From contig SVPX01000001.1 of the NCBI GenBank assembly GCA_015065665.1, positions 25,612-89,611 on the forward strand: 64,000 bases of DNA, in the 5' to 3' direction. Position 1 is the first letter of the stretch; each line of letters begins with the position of its first letter. The notes beneath the pieces were generated by a model. That model made no database searches. It was given only the letters and a program-made list of their open reading frames with translations, and had not been told where the DNA came from. Both the position numbers and the translations under genes were made by a program. This document shows, in pieces, positions 11,510 through 21,559 of this stretch. The stretch is from Oscillospiraceae bacterium. Lineage in GTDB: Bacteria > Bacillota > Clostridia > Oscillospirales > Acutalibacteraceae.

Positions 11510-12112
11510 ATGGAGTGGAATAAAGATAAAAAGGTGGATTTCAGGTATATTTTTACTGTACCTAATATTCTTAGTTATTTCAGAATTATCCTTATCGTAC
11601 CCTTTGTTATTCTTTTTCTGAAAGATAAATATATTCCGGCGGCTGTGTGTCTGTTGCTGTCGGGACTTACTGATTGTGTTGACGGCTTTTTAGCAAGAAA
11701 ACTCAATCAGATAACAGAACTTGGCAAGATGCTTGACCCTGTTGCTGATAAACTCACATTACTTTCTGTTGGTGTTTGCGTTATGATTGCAGAGCCTATG
11801 GTAGTTCCTGTTGTTATCATTCTTATGATCAAGGATCTTCTGATGCTTATCGGCGCTTCTGTATTGCTCAGAAAAAAAGTTCAGCCTTGTGCCTCAGAGT
11901 GGTATGGCAAAGTGGGAACAATCTGTTTCTATGTTTCAGTAGTAGCAATAGTTGTTTTTGATATTGTACTGAAGATTGAAAAATTCAATATCGTTTCACT
12001 TATTATGCTGTCAGTTACAGCCTGCGTTATGATATATTCCCTCATCAGATACTATCAGATTTTCAGAGAAATGATGAAGAAAGTTAAAGAAGAATCAGAG
12101 GCAAAGAATTAA
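11510..12112 (+). CDS. pgsA: CDP-diacylglycerol-glycerol-3-phosphate 3-phosphatidyltransferase
   Basis: DCVDGFLARKLNQITELGKMLDPVADKL CDP-alcohol phosphotransferase motif. Confidence 0.92.
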   Translation: MEWNKDKKVDFRYIFTVPNILSYFRIILIVPFVILFLKDKYIPAAVCLLLSGLTDCVDGFLARKLNQITELGKMLDPVADKLTLLSVGVCVMIAEPMVVPVVIILMIKDLLMLIGASVLLRKKVQPCASEWYGKVGTICFYVSVVAIVVFDIVLKIEKFNIVSLIMLSVTACVMIYSLIRYYQIFREMMKKVKEESEAKN

Positions 12113-12153
12113 TATAATCCTTTAACCTCTGACTTTATATAAAGGAGAATGTT

Positions 12154-14496
12154 ATGTTATGTTCAAGATGCGGTAAACGCACCGCAGTAGTTTTTGTTTC
12201 AAACAATACAAACGATTCCAACACTGTAGGCTATTGCCTTACCTGTGCAAGGGAATTAGGTATAAAGCCTGTTGATGACCTGATGAAGAAAATGGGTATT
12301 TCCGATGAGGATTTACAGGCTATGGAAGAGCAGATGGGCCCCATGATGGAAAGTCTTGCTGATGGGGGTGACCTTTCTGAGATGATGCAGGGAATGAACC
12401 CTGAGGAAATGGGTGTAGAAGAAGCAGAAAGTGCAGATGGCGAGGATTTTACTCCCGGCGGTGCACCTGCGTTCCCCAGTTTTTTCAATAACTTTTTCGG
12501 CAACCAGAATGGCGGCAGTCAGGGTTCGGGTACTCCGAATCCCGAACAGGGCAAATCCAGAAAGCAGGAAAAGAAAGAGAAGAAAGAGAGAAAGTTCCTC
12601 TCTATGTATTGTGAGGATTTAACCCGCAAAGCCCGAGAAGGAAAGATTGACCGTGTTATTGGCAGAGATAAAGAAATCGAGCGTGTAATCCAGATTCTCT
12701 CCAGACGTACAAAGAACAACCCCTGTCTTATTGGTGAGCCCGGTGTAGGTAAGACCGCAATTGCCGAGGGACTTGCACTGAGAATTGCTACAGGTGATGT
12801 ACCTGCAAGACTTAAGAATAAAGAAATTCACCTGCTGGATTTAACAGCACTTGTTGCAGGCACTCAGTTCAGAGGCCAGTTTGAAAGCCGTATCAAAGGA
12901 CTTACTCAGGAAGTAAAGAACCTTGGTAATATCATCCTCTTTATCGATGAGGTGCATAACCTTGTAGGTACAGGTGATGCCGAGGGCACAATGAATGCGG
13001 CAAACATCCTCAAACCTGCTTTATCCCGCGGCGAGATTCAGGTTGTAGGTGCTACAACTTTCAATGAATATAGAAAGTATATCGAGAAGGACTCTGCTTT
13101 AGAGCGCCGTTTCCAGCCTGTAAAGGTTGCAGAACCCTCTATTTCCGAGGCTATTGAAGTGCTTGAGGGTATCAAGGATTACTATGCAATGCACCACAAT
13201 GTAACTGTGGGGGAGGATATTATCCGCAAGGCGGTAATTTTCTCTGAGAGATACATTACAGACCGTTTTCTGCCCGATAAAGCTATCGACCTTCTTGACG
13301 AGGCTTGTGCCTGTGCATCTCTTCGCAATAAAGAGCGTGAGCGCTACGATAAACTTACAGACGAGAAAAAGAAGCTTCAGCTTCAGCAGGAAAAACTCAA
13401 GACAGCAGAGCAGATTGACTACGAGCAGATTGCAACTGTAAAGAGTGAACTTGCAAGAGTTGACCAGCAACTTGCAGATATCCCCGAAGAAGCACTGCAG
13501 ACTGCAGTTACTGAAGAGGATTTGGCAAAGGTAATCGAACTTTGGACAGGTATTCCTTCAACACATGTGCGAGAAAACGAACTTGCAAAACTTGCTAACA
13601 TCGAAATGCAGATGAAGGAGAAAATCATCGGTCAGGACGAGGCAGTAAAGGTACTTGCAAATGCAATCAAGCGTAGCCGAGTTCAGATTTCTCCACGCCG
13701 CAGACCTGCATCCTTTATCTTTGTAGGTCCCACCGGTGTAGGTAAAACCGAGCTTGTAAAAGTGCTCTCCGAACTTCTTTTTGATACACCCGAGACTCTC
13801 ATCCGCCTCGATATGTCTGAGTTTATGGAGAAACACTCTGTGTCCAAAATCATCGGTTCACCTCCCGGATATGTTGGTTATGACGAGGCAGGACAGGTAA
13901 CAGAAAAAGTCCGCCGCCGTCCATATTCCGTTCTCCTCTTTGATGAGATTGAGAAGGCACATCCCGATGTGCTTAATATCCTTCTGCAGATTCTTGATGA
14001 GGGTAAACTTACCGATGCTCACGGCAGAGTTGTCAACTTTGAAAATACTGTTATTGTTATGACAAGTAACGCAGGCTCCGATAAGAAAGAGAATGCAATG
14101 GGCTTTGCAAAGAGCGAGGCTGACGCAACCCGCGAAAAGGTTATGAAGGCTCTCTCTGAGTTCCTTCGTCCCGAGTTTATTGCCCGTGTTGACGAGATTC
14201 TTGTGTTCCGTCATCTTGATAAGGATGACCTTACAAAGATTGCATCCCTTATGCTCTCAGAGTATGTCGACACTCTTAAGGAAAAGGGAATCCAGTTCAC
14301 TTATAATGAGGAAGTGTGTGCTTATCTTTCTCAGAAGATTGTTGACGGCAGAAGCGGTGCCCGTGACCTTCGCAACATAATCCGCAAAGAGGTGGAAGAA
14401 CTTATTGCTGAGGAGATGATTGTCCGCGGTGAGGGCGGAATCATCGGCATCAACCTGACCGTTTCTGAGGGTAGCATCAGATTGGAAGTTCTGTAA
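12154..14496 (+). CDS. ATP-dependent Clp protease ATP-binding subunit, ClpE/ClpC-like, with N-terminal zinc finger
   Basis: N-terminal CSRCGK...CLTCARELG; two AAA+ modules GEPGVGKTAIAEGLA and GPTGVGKTELVK. Confidence 0.93.
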   Translation: MLCSRCGKRTAVVFVSNNTNDSNTVGYCLTCARELGIKPVDDLMKKMGISDEDLQAMEEQMGPMMESLADGGDLSEMMQGMNPEEMGVEEAESADGEDFTPGGAPAFPSFFNNFFGNQNGGSQGSGTPNPEQGKSRKQEKKEKKERKFLSMYCEDLTRKAREGKIDRVIGRDKEIERVIQILSRRTKNNPCLIGEPGVGKTAIAEGLALRIATGDVPARLKNKEIHLLDLTALVAGTQFRGQFESRIKGLTQEVKNLGNIILFIDEVHNLVGTGDAEGTMNAANILKPALSRGEIQVVGATTFNEYRKYIEKDSALERRFQPVKVAEPSISEAIEVLEGIKDYYAMHHNVTVGEDIIRKAVIFSERYITDRFLPDKAIDLLDEACACASLRNKERERYDKLTDEKKKLQLQQEKLKTAEQIDYEQIATVKSELARVDQQLADIPEEALQTAVTEEDLAKVIELWTGIPSTHVRENELAKLANIEMQMKEKIIGQDEAVKVLANAIKRSRVQISPRRRPASFIFVGPTGVGKTELVKVLSELLFDTPETLIRLDMSEFMEKHSVSKIIGSPPGYVGYDEAGQVTEKVRRRPYSVLLFDEIEKAHPDVLNILLQILDEGKLTDAHGRVVNFENTVIVMTSNAGSDKKENAMGFAKSEADATREKVMKALSEFLRPEFIARVDEILVFRHLDKDDLTKIASLMLSEYVDTLKEKGIQFTYNEEVCAYLSQKIVDGRSGARDLRNIIRKEVEELIAEEMIVRGEGGIIGINLTVSEGSIRLEVL

Positions 14497-14516
14497 CATA
14501 AAATGTATATAGTATA

Positions 14517-14549
14517 AAAGACCGCTGATTATTCAGCGGCCTTTTTGTT
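14517..14549. terminator. hairpin terminator between convergent genes
   Basis: aaaagaccgctgattattcagcggcctttttgtt. Confidence 0.75.
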
Positions 14550-15452
14550 ATCAGATGTGGTTTTTTGATTGACTCCCCATACTCCTGCTATAATCAGTAC
14601 ACAGCAGATAAGTTGAGAAACAGATAATTTTTCTCCCAGAATAAAGATTCCTGCCAATACGGACACAACAGTAATAAGATTAGAGAAAGATGCTGAGCGT
14701 ACAGGAGTTAGTATGGTTGTGGAGTAGTTATAAAGCATAAATGCCACAATAGATGAAGCAACCGAAAGATACAGTATTGCACCAATGAATTCAAAAGATG
14801 TAAATGCAGAGGTAATCTCAGTTATGTATCTGCCTCTGAGTCCTATGGTTGCAATTACATTGAATCCAACAGTACCCACAAGGAACATTATGTATGTCCG
14901 CTCAAAGGGGGAGTAATGCTCAGATTCAGTACGGCTGAGAATATTGAACACAGCAGCACACAAAGCAGCACCAAGCAAAAGTATTATACCAAGAAGTTTA
15001 TTCTTTGCTCCGTTGTCAGCAAGAATACTAATAACTGAGATAGATATAAGTGACAGCAACGAGAACAATACCTGCCTGAGTGTAGGTTTTTCTCTTAAGA
15101 ATACCACAGACAATACAATAACAATAACAGGTACAAGAGAAATGATTACTCCGGATATTGCACTTGATGTGTTTTCAATTCCGTATAATTCAAGGATGAA
15201 ATACAGCAAAGGCTGGGCTATAGACATCATCAGTATTCTTTTCTTGGGTTTGCCTTTGAATTTAAGTTTTACTATACCTGTAAGCCATAGCAGATTCATC
15301 ACAGCAAAGGCTATAGTGAATCTGGATGCCAGTATAACAAGAGGATGTGCGTATTTCAGAGAAACCTTTGAAAAAAGAAAACTGAATCCAAAAATCAGAT
15401 TTACAATCAGCGCCGCTAAAGAACCCTTTAACTGATTAGTTTTGTCGGGCAT
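14529..15452 (-). CDS. DMT family (EamA) transporter
   Basis: Ten-TM pattern, two EamA-like halves. Confidence 0.85.
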   Translation of the reverse strand: MPDKTNQLKGSLAALIVNLIFGFSFLFSKVSLKYAHPLVILASRFTIAFAVMNLLWLTGIVKLKFKGKPKKRILMMSIAQPLLYFILELYGIENTSSAISGVIISLVPVIVIVLSVVFLREKPTLRQVLFSLLSLISISVISILADNGAKNKLLGIILLLGAALCAAVFNILSRTESEHYSPFERTYIMFLVGTVGFNVIATIGLRGRYITEITSAFTSFEFIGAILYLSVASSIVAFMLYNYSTTILTPVRSASFSNLITVVSVLAGIFILGEKLSVSQLICCVLIIAGVWGVNQKTTSDNKKAAE

Positions 15453-15482
15453 ATAAACACCTTCAGTATATGTGAAATGTTA

Positions 15483-17039
15483 TCAGAAAATTTTTGTGGT
15501 CCATTTGGTGCAGTCCCAAACCTCATCAACTACATCAAGATAGAATTCAGGTTCGTGACAGATAAGCAGAATACTGCCTCTGTATTCTCTCAGAGCCCGT
15601 TTAAGTTCTTCCTTAGCATCAACGTCAAGGTGGTTTGTAGGCTCGTCAAGAAGGAGAATGTTTGTATCCTTGTTGATGAGTTTGCAAAGTCTCACCTTTG
15701 CCTGTTCGCCACCGCTTAAAACTCTCACCTGACTCTCAATGTGCTTTGTGGTAAGTCCGCATTTTGCAAGGGCGGCTCTGACTTCATGCTGATTAAGAGA
15801 GGGGAATTCCTTCCATATTTCTTCAATACAGGTAACAGTCATATCGCCTGTGAATTCCTGCTCAAAGTAGCCAATCATCAGGTTGTCACCCAGCTCAACC
15901 TTGCCTGAAAGGGGAGGGGTGATTCCAAGAATACTTTTAAGAAGTGTACTCTTACCGATACCATTTGCACCAACCAGGGCAATCTTCTGACCTCTCTCCA
16001 TGTGGATTGTAAGAGGCTTTGAAAGTGGCTCGTCATATCCGATAACAAGTTCCTCTGTCTCAAAGATGAACTTGCCGGGTGCTCTGCCAACTCTGAAGTT
16101 GAACTCAGGTTTTGGCTTCTCCTGTGCCAGTTCAATAACATCCATTTTATCAAGGAGCTTCTGTCTGGACATTGCCATATTTCTGGTTGATACTCTTGCT
16201 TTGTTTCGTGCAACAAAGTCTTTAAGTTCGCTGATTTCCTGCTGCTGACGCTTGTAGGCTGCCTCAAGCTGAGCCTTCTTCATAGCGTGTACTTCTTCAA
16301 AGTGGTGATAGTCACCAACATATCTCTCAAGTTTCTGATTCTCCATGTGATAGATAATGTTGATAACCTCGTTGAGGAAGGGGATATCGTGAGAAATAAG
16401 AATAAATGCGTTTTCGTAGTCAATAAGATATCTTTTGAGCCAGTTGATATGTTCCTCGTCAAGATAGTTTGTAGGCTCGTCAAGAAGGAGAATGTCGGGC
16501 TTTTCAAGGAGAAGTTTTGCAAGGAGGACCTTTGTCCTCTGTCCACCGCTTAAGTCTGTTACATCTCTCTCAAGTCCCAGGTCTGCAAGTCCCAAAGCTC
16601 GTGCAACTTCTTCAACCTTTGCATCAATAACATAGAAGTCGTGGAGTGTGAGTGCATCCTGAATTGTGCCTAATTCCTCAAGCATTTCAGCCATCTCATC
16701 TTCGTCTGCATCTCCCAGTTTGTCACAGATTTCGTTCATCTTTTCTTCCATTTCAAAGAGGTAGGAAAAAGCAGATTTCAGCACTTCCTCAATAGTCATA
16801 CCTGCTTTCAGCACAGTGTGCTGGTCAAGGTATCCTACTCTGACATTCTTTGACCATTCAACCTTGCCTTCGTCAGGCATAAGCTTACCTGTAACAATAT
16901 TCATAAATGTGGACTTACCTTCGCCGTTTGCACCGATAAGTCCGATATGCTCACCTTTCAGAAGGCGGAAAGATACATCATCAAATATAGCCCTGTCACC
17001 GAATCCGTGAGTCAGATGCTCAACATTAAGTATACTCAT
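15483..17039 (-). CDS. ABC-F family ATP-binding protein
   Basis: Two ABC domains (LIGANGEGKST, LVGANGIGKST; LSGGQRTK, LSGGEQAKV), no TM. Confidence 0.94.
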   Translation of the reverse strand: MSILNVEHLTHGFGDRAIFDDVSFRLLKGEHIGLIGANGEGKSTFMNIVTGKLMPDEGKVEWSKNVRVGYLDQHTVLKAGMTIEEVLKSAFSYLFEMEEKMNEICDKLGDADEDEMAEMLEELGTIQDALTLHDFYVIDAKVEEVARALGLADLGLERDVTDLSGGQRTKVLLAKLLLEKPDILLLDEPTNYLDEEHINWLKRYLIDYENAFILISHDIPFLNEVINIIYHMENQKLERYVGDYHHFEEVHAMKKAQLEAAYKRQQQEISELKDFVARNKARVSTRNMAMSRQKLLDKMDVIELAQEKPKPEFNFRVGRAPGKFIFETEELVIGYDEPLSKPLTIHMERGQKIALVGANGIGKSTLLKSILGITPPLSGKVELGDNLMIGYFEQEFTGDMTVTCIEEIWKEFPSLNQHEVRAALAKCGLTTKHIESQVRVLSGGEQAKVRLCKLINKDTNILLLDEPTNHLDVDAKEELKRALREYRGSILLICHEPEFYLDVVDEVWDCTKWTTKIF

Positions 17040-17171
17040 AATAAACTCCTTAGTTTATAATAAACATCCTGAAAATTATATCATACATAGATTTTTTTGA
17101 CAACTTGCGAATATAACAAAAAACAGCAGATGTACTCGTTTACATCTGCTGTTTCTGTGTAGAAATGTGTA

Positions 17172-17564
17172 TTATTTGTTCTGGAGGGTTTCGTTGATTT
17201 TCTTAGCCTCTGCTCTTGCAGTCAGAAGTGTTACTGTATAGATTGCAGCATATATGACAGCAAAAACAGGCAGTATATAAAGAACAAACTGTAATATGTT
17301 CTCTGTGTAGTTCAGAATTGCACAGGCGCCGCAAGTGATTAAGATGCATCCCAGACAATGAATTACTGTAATAAGGGGGAGAGAAAGTTTCTGAATGTTA
17401 AAAAGATTTGTGAGCAATCCAAAGAGTGCTGAAGCAATCAGCCACACAAGAAACTCTTTTATAACAGCATTCCAACCACCGAATAAGGCCATACAAATAA
17501 TTGTAACGGGCATTCCGATGCCGATACCTGTCAGACAGGTTCCAATAATATTTTTAAGTTTCAT
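17172..17564 (-). CDS. DUF3021-like membrane protein
   Basis: Four-TM small protein directly downstream of LytTR regulator. Confidence 0.7.
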   Translation of the reverse strand: MKLKNIIGTCLTGIGIGMPVTIICMALFGGWNAVIKEFLVWLIASALFGLLTNLFNIQKLSLPLITVIHCLGCILITCGACAILNYTENILQFVLYILPVFAVIYAAIYTVTLLTARAEAKKINETLQNK

Positions 17565-17576
17565 AGCAATACCTCC

Positions 17577-18014
17577 TCAGATTTTACTCTTGAATTCTTT
17601 GAAATACTTTCTTGATATAGTCAGAGTTTCTTTTCTGTCCTTAAGTCTCAGAGTATAATTTCCGCTGAATTCAGCAGAAACGGATTTCACAAAGTCGATG
17701 TTTACAATAGTGCCTTTGTTAATCTGAGCAAATGGCAGGGATGACAGGAAATCCTTCAGTTCATAGAGTTTCTGTTTTGCTGTGTAGATTCCGTCTTTTG
17801 ATGTAACGGTGATTTTACCTTCGTCTGCTTCAAGATATACAACATCTTTTGCGTCAACAAGGAACTGCTCATCTTCTCTGAATAGTATCAGTTTGCCTTT
17901 GCTGTTTCCTGCATTTATGTAGTTTATCAGGGCGATAACTTCTTCGCTTGATATATCGCCTCTGACTATGATTTCGGTTTCACCTGTGCTGACAGGTTCA
18001 AGTGTGAGTTTCAT
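17577..18014 (-). CDS. LytTR DNA-binding domain regulator
   Basis: DVVYLEADEGKITVTSKDGIY...YELKDFLSSLPFAQINKGTIVNIDFVKSV...RKYFKEFK. Confidence 0.88.
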   Translation of the reverse strand: MKLTLEPVSTGETEIIVRGDISSEEVIALINYINAGNSKGKLILFREDEQFLVDAKDVVYLEADEGKITVTSKDGIYTAKQKLYELKDFLSSLPFAQINKGTIVNIDFVKSVSAEFSGNYTLRLKDRKETLTISRKYFKEFKSKI

Positions 18015-18081
18015 TTTTATACCCTCTTTTTTAATATATGAGAATATTATACACTATTTCTTGCTGTTTGTCATAAGTTTT

Positions 18082-18270
18082 TTATTTGTTATTTTCTGCT
18101 TCGTCTCTAATGAGACTTGCAAGACTTGCACAAGCAAGACCGATTGCAAGAAGCAGAACAGCGTTGCCAAGTGTGATTGATTCCATAATAAGCAGGGCTG
18201 TTACCGCTACGCCCATTGCCAGACTTACTGCCTTAGTGATAAGTTTTACAAAGTTTTTGAAGTTTTTCAT
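18082..18270 (-). CDS. small hydrophobic protein of unknown function
   Basis: MKNFKNFVKLITKAVSLAMGVAVTALLIMESITLGNAVLLLAIGLACASLASLIRDEAENNK with upstream RBS. Confidence 0.5.
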   Translation of the reverse strand: MKNFKNFVKLITKAVSLAMGVAVTALLIMESITLGNAVLLLAIGLACASLASLIRDEAENNK

Positions 18271-18307
18271 AATTATTTCTCCTTTGAAATAGAATTGTGT
18301 TTTTTGA

Positions 18308-19354
18308 TTAGTTGATTTTAAAACTATGAGCATTGTCAAAGTTTCTGTCATAATAAAATTCCAGAGTCTTTGCATCAAGGTTATATACAATGCTCCATTG
18401 TGTGATGTTCTGATAAGAGACGTTTTTCATTGTATTCATCATATCTGATGTGTTTTTTATGCCTTTCTCCATAGTGAGCAGAGCGTCAAATCTCTGGTGT
18501 GACATATCATTGCCAATTCCGTATTTTTCTCCTTGAGAAAGATAGTGGTTGGTAACAGCCTTGGTTTCAGTAACAACCATCTTGTTATCAATATATTCAA
18601 CTACTACAGACTTGCCTTGCGCATCGCTGATTGCAAAGTGATGTGATGTTCCGATTGATGAGTGCATATCATATTTTTCAAGGAGTTTTACAGCTTCGTC
18701 TACATCAGAAGCGTTATCAAGCATAAGCCTGATTGCGCTTGTTGTTGTGAGATCGGTTTTCTCAGTCTGCTGATTTGTTGTTACCTCATCACCTGCCAGC
18801 AGGTCAGCAACGCACAGCCCCTTTTCGTTAATACCATCAAGAGGTACATAGGTTGCGGCGGTTGCCATATATTTGTCAGCAAAACTCTCAGGTGTGAAGC
18901 CCTCTCCGAATCCCAGAAAGTTCAGCCAGGTTGTAGAGTAGGATTCGTAGCCCTTGTCAGGGATGGTGTGGATTATCATTACATTTCCTGTTTCACCCTC
19001 CCAGTCAAAGTTTCTGCCCATTATAGTTCCTTCAGTTGTATCTTTTGTCAGAGCACTGCATCCGAAGTCAAGTGATACATCCTCCGTCTCAGGCTTCCAC
19101 ATTCCCTTTGACATAAAGGTGATAAGGTAGTCTGCAAGTTCATCTTCACTTTCAGCACCGCCCTGTGCAAGGAATTCCTCAAATCCGTAGTCGCCTTTGT
19201 ATTCCATATAATACAATCCGTCTTCCAGTTTCTTTATTGAGGACGCTCCGTTTATTAAATCAGCAAAGGTGATATATCCCATAGCACCAACGGAAATAAT
19301 CAGAACGAGCAGAATTGAAATAATTATCAGTAATGTCCTCTTTAGTTTCTTCAT
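18308..19354 (-). CDS. linear amide C-N hydrolase / choloylglycine hydrolase-like (Ntn) protein
   Basis: DFGCSALTKDTTEGTIMGRNFDWE and GINEKGLCVADLL; N-terminal TM. Confidence 0.85.
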   Translation of the reverse strand: MKKLKRTLLIIISILLVLIISVGAMGYITFADLINGASSIKKLEDGLYYMEYKGDYGFEEFLAQGGAESEDELADYLITFMSKGMWKPETEDVSLDFGCSALTKDTTEGTIMGRNFDWEGETGNVMIIHTIPDKGYESYSTTWLNFLGFGEGFTPESFADKYMATAATYVPLDGINEKGLCVADLLAGDEVTTNQQTEKTDLTTTSAIRLMLDNASDVDEAVKLLEKYDMHSSIGTSHHFAISDAQGKSVVVEYIDNKMVVTETKAVTNHYLSQGEKYGIGNDMSHQRFDALLTMEKGIKNTSDMMNTMKNVSYQNITQWSIVYNLDAKTLEFYYDRNFDNAHSFKIN

Positions 19355-19548
19355 AACATTTAACCTCGTGTTTCAGTATTGTCTTTCGACTGTCTGTATT
19401 ATATATCAAGGCGGTCAATATGTGTTCAAAAAATCCCTGAGTGGTAAAAAATGCCCCTTAAGTTGCAAAAAAACAGGTGTGAAATACATACTATCACATT
19501 GAATTGTATTGGCTTTTATGCTATAATGCGTAAAAAGAGGGTGAGATA

Positions 19549-20415
19549 ATGGCAGTTTCAGTATTTATCAGTTATCGCCGTGACGGCGGAGATATAATGG
19601 CGCAGTTGCTTTATGAGCATCTGAAAATGCATGACCTTAATGTTTTTTATGATATTCATAGTCTGGGTACCTGCGAGTTCAATGTGAAAATCAGTAACGC
19701 TATCCGTTCAGCCGATTGTATGGTGGTGTTGCTTTCAAAGGGGTGTCTTGACAGATGTTGTGATAATCCCAACGACTGGGTGCGTCAGGAGATTGCCTTG
19801 GCTTTTTCACTTGGCAAAGATGTTATCCCTGTGTTTATGAAGGATTTCAGATTTCCTGATAACCTGCCTGAGGATATTAAGAGAATCGTTCATTGTAATG
19901 GTATAATCATAGACAATATGACTCTCTTTGATGCTCGTGTAGAACATCTTGCAAAAATGTGTCGGGAGTCTGCCATCAAGCATGTTGATAATAACGACTA
20001 TACATATAAAACAGATGATGCCGCTTTAGAACTATTGGAGGAACGCAAGTTTCTGCTGGACAAAACCCGCTCGTGGCCTGTTATTGCAACTCTGAGTTTT
20101 TTGCATTTTTTCTCTCTTTTTCTGTTAATGTATTCAATTGGTGCCGGTGATGCAGTAACCTTGGTCATATCCATAGCAGGCTCAATAGGTCTGATTATTC
20201 CTTTGTTCTTAAAGACAAAGAAATATATGGTCAAGTCAGGATTCCTTGCTTTCCTATTATCCTCATTATTATCCGCTGTTTGTTTTGTGGTTTCTTTGTT
20301 TATAATGTTCTTCACAACTTCAAAACGACACGCTGAACAAAAAGAGTACAAAAGAATCTGTATGGAAATCAAGGCTAAAAAGAAAGAGATAAAAACAAAA
20401 AATAAGAAGAAATAA
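19549..20415 (+). CDS. TIR domain protein with C-terminal transmembrane helices
   Basis: VFISYRRDGGDIMAQLLYEHLKMHDLNVFYDIHSLGTCEFNVKISNAIRSADCMVVLLSKGCLDRC...DWVRQEIALA; several TM segments then basic tail. Confidence 0.85.
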   Translation: MAVSVFISYRRDGGDIMAQLLYEHLKMHDLNVFYDIHSLGTCEFNVKISNAIRSADCMVVLLSKGCLDRCCDNPNDWVRQEIALAFSLGKDVIPVFMKDFRFPDNLPEDIKRIVHCNGIIIDNMTLFDARVEHLAKMCRESAIKHVDNNDYTYKTDDAALELLEERKFLLDKTRSWPVIATLSFLHFFSLFLLMYSIGAGDAVTLVISIAGSIGLIIPLFLKTKKYMVKSGFLAFLLSSLLSAVCFVVSLFIMFFTTSKRHAEQKEYKRICMEIKAKKKEIKTKNKKK

Positions 20416-20795
20416 AAAAAGCACTCGTAAAGAGTGCTTTTTTATATGGAGCGGATGATGTGCCGAAGATGGAGAAGTTAACATCATCTCGTCATATGGG
20501 GCGTGTGATGAATCCGAAGTATCATCATCGCCACGGGCTAAAAATGCTCCACAGGAGCATTTTCTTAACGCCCTTTCATTCCCATCATTAAAATAAAAAA
20601 AGCACTCGTAAAGAGTGCTTTTTTATATGGAGCGGATGATGTGCCGAAGATGGAGAAGTTGGCATCATCTCGTCATATGGGATGTGAGGTGAATCCGAAG
20701 TATCATCATCGCCACGGGCTAAAAATGCTCCACAGGAGCATTTTCTTAACGCCCTTTCGATTCCCATCATTAAAATAAAAAAGCACCTCCGATGA
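20416..20795. repeat. two near-identical 181-bp tandem units containing terminator-like hairpins, abutting tRNA-Gly
   Basis: gcactcgtaaagagtgc at 20421 and 20602, gcacctccgatgaggtgc at 20783; gcggatgatg at 20451, 20632, 20813: constant 181-bp period. Confidence 0.88.
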
Positions 20796-20811
20796 GGTGC
20801 TTCTTGTTTGG

Positions 20812-20882
20812 AGCGGATGATGGGAATCGAACCCACACGATCAGCTTGGAAGGCTGAAGTTCTACCACTAAACTACATCCGC
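20812..20882 (-). tRNA. tRNA-Gly(TCC)
   Basis: Reverse strand GCGGATGTAGTTTAGTGGTAGAACTTCAGCCTTCCAAGCTGATCGTGTGGGTTCGATTCCCATCATCCGCT; anticodon TCC. Confidence 0.95.
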
Positions 20883-20951
20883 ATATTTGCAACGGTAGAT
20901 ATTATATCATACCTACCATTGCTTTGTCAATTGTAAAATCAAAAATAGTTC

Positions 20952-21356
20952 TTACTGAGGCTTTTTGCCTTCAATACGATAAATATCCTGATCGTCAATA
21001 TTGATGTTGGGCAGGATAATAGGTTTGATACCTGCGTTTGCGGTGATAGTAGTTACCAGAGCACGGGCGTGGGGATAGAGGAGCTTGAAGCTCTCTGTAT
21101 GTATCAGCTCACGCTTTGCAGCAGGGTCATAGGCAAAAATACCAACAAGCACAACTTTTACATTCAGTTTGCTGTTGTCGCCTGTGTCACCAACTTCAAC
21201 TTCAAGTTCACCTCTGCAAACAGTGGTGCTGCTGTCATTGGGATACTTTACATTGTAGGAAAACTTATTTCCGATTTTAATCTGAACATTAGGATCAAGT
21301 CTGTTTACAAATGTAATGTCAGATACAGTATATGCTTTAAGTTCACAACATGCCAT
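20952..21356 (-). CDS. SecB-like chaperone family protein
   Basis: LLYPHARALVTTITANAGIKPIILPNINIDDQDIYRIEGKK resembles the SecB core. Confidence 0.6.
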   Translation of the reverse strand: MACCELKAYTVSDITFVNRLDPNVQIKIGNKFSYNVKYPNDSSTTVCRGELEVEVGDTGDNSKLNVKVVLVGIFAYDPAAKRELIHTESFKLLYPHARALVTTITANAGIKPIILPNINIDDQDIYRIEGKKPQ

Positions 21357-21559
21357 AATTAAAACTCCTTATACTATGTATATGTAGATACTATGAATTA
21401 TACCACAATCTTCTGAAAAAGCAAGTTGACAATATAAAGTGGAAAAATTTTATTTTATTGCAAAAAATTATGAAATAAATCTTGATTTATGTTATCTTAT
21501 AGTTTATAATAAAAAAATGTAGCGCAAAGCTGCTAAATTTAATATAGGAGATGATACTA

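Noticed and set aside
17172-18014. Novel two-gene regulator
   Set aside because: Common LytTR-DUF3021 pair.
20588-20836. 82-aa minus-strand ORF
   Set aside because: It spans the tRNA-Gly tail, terminator hairpins and the 181-bp repeat; coding potential looks incidental.
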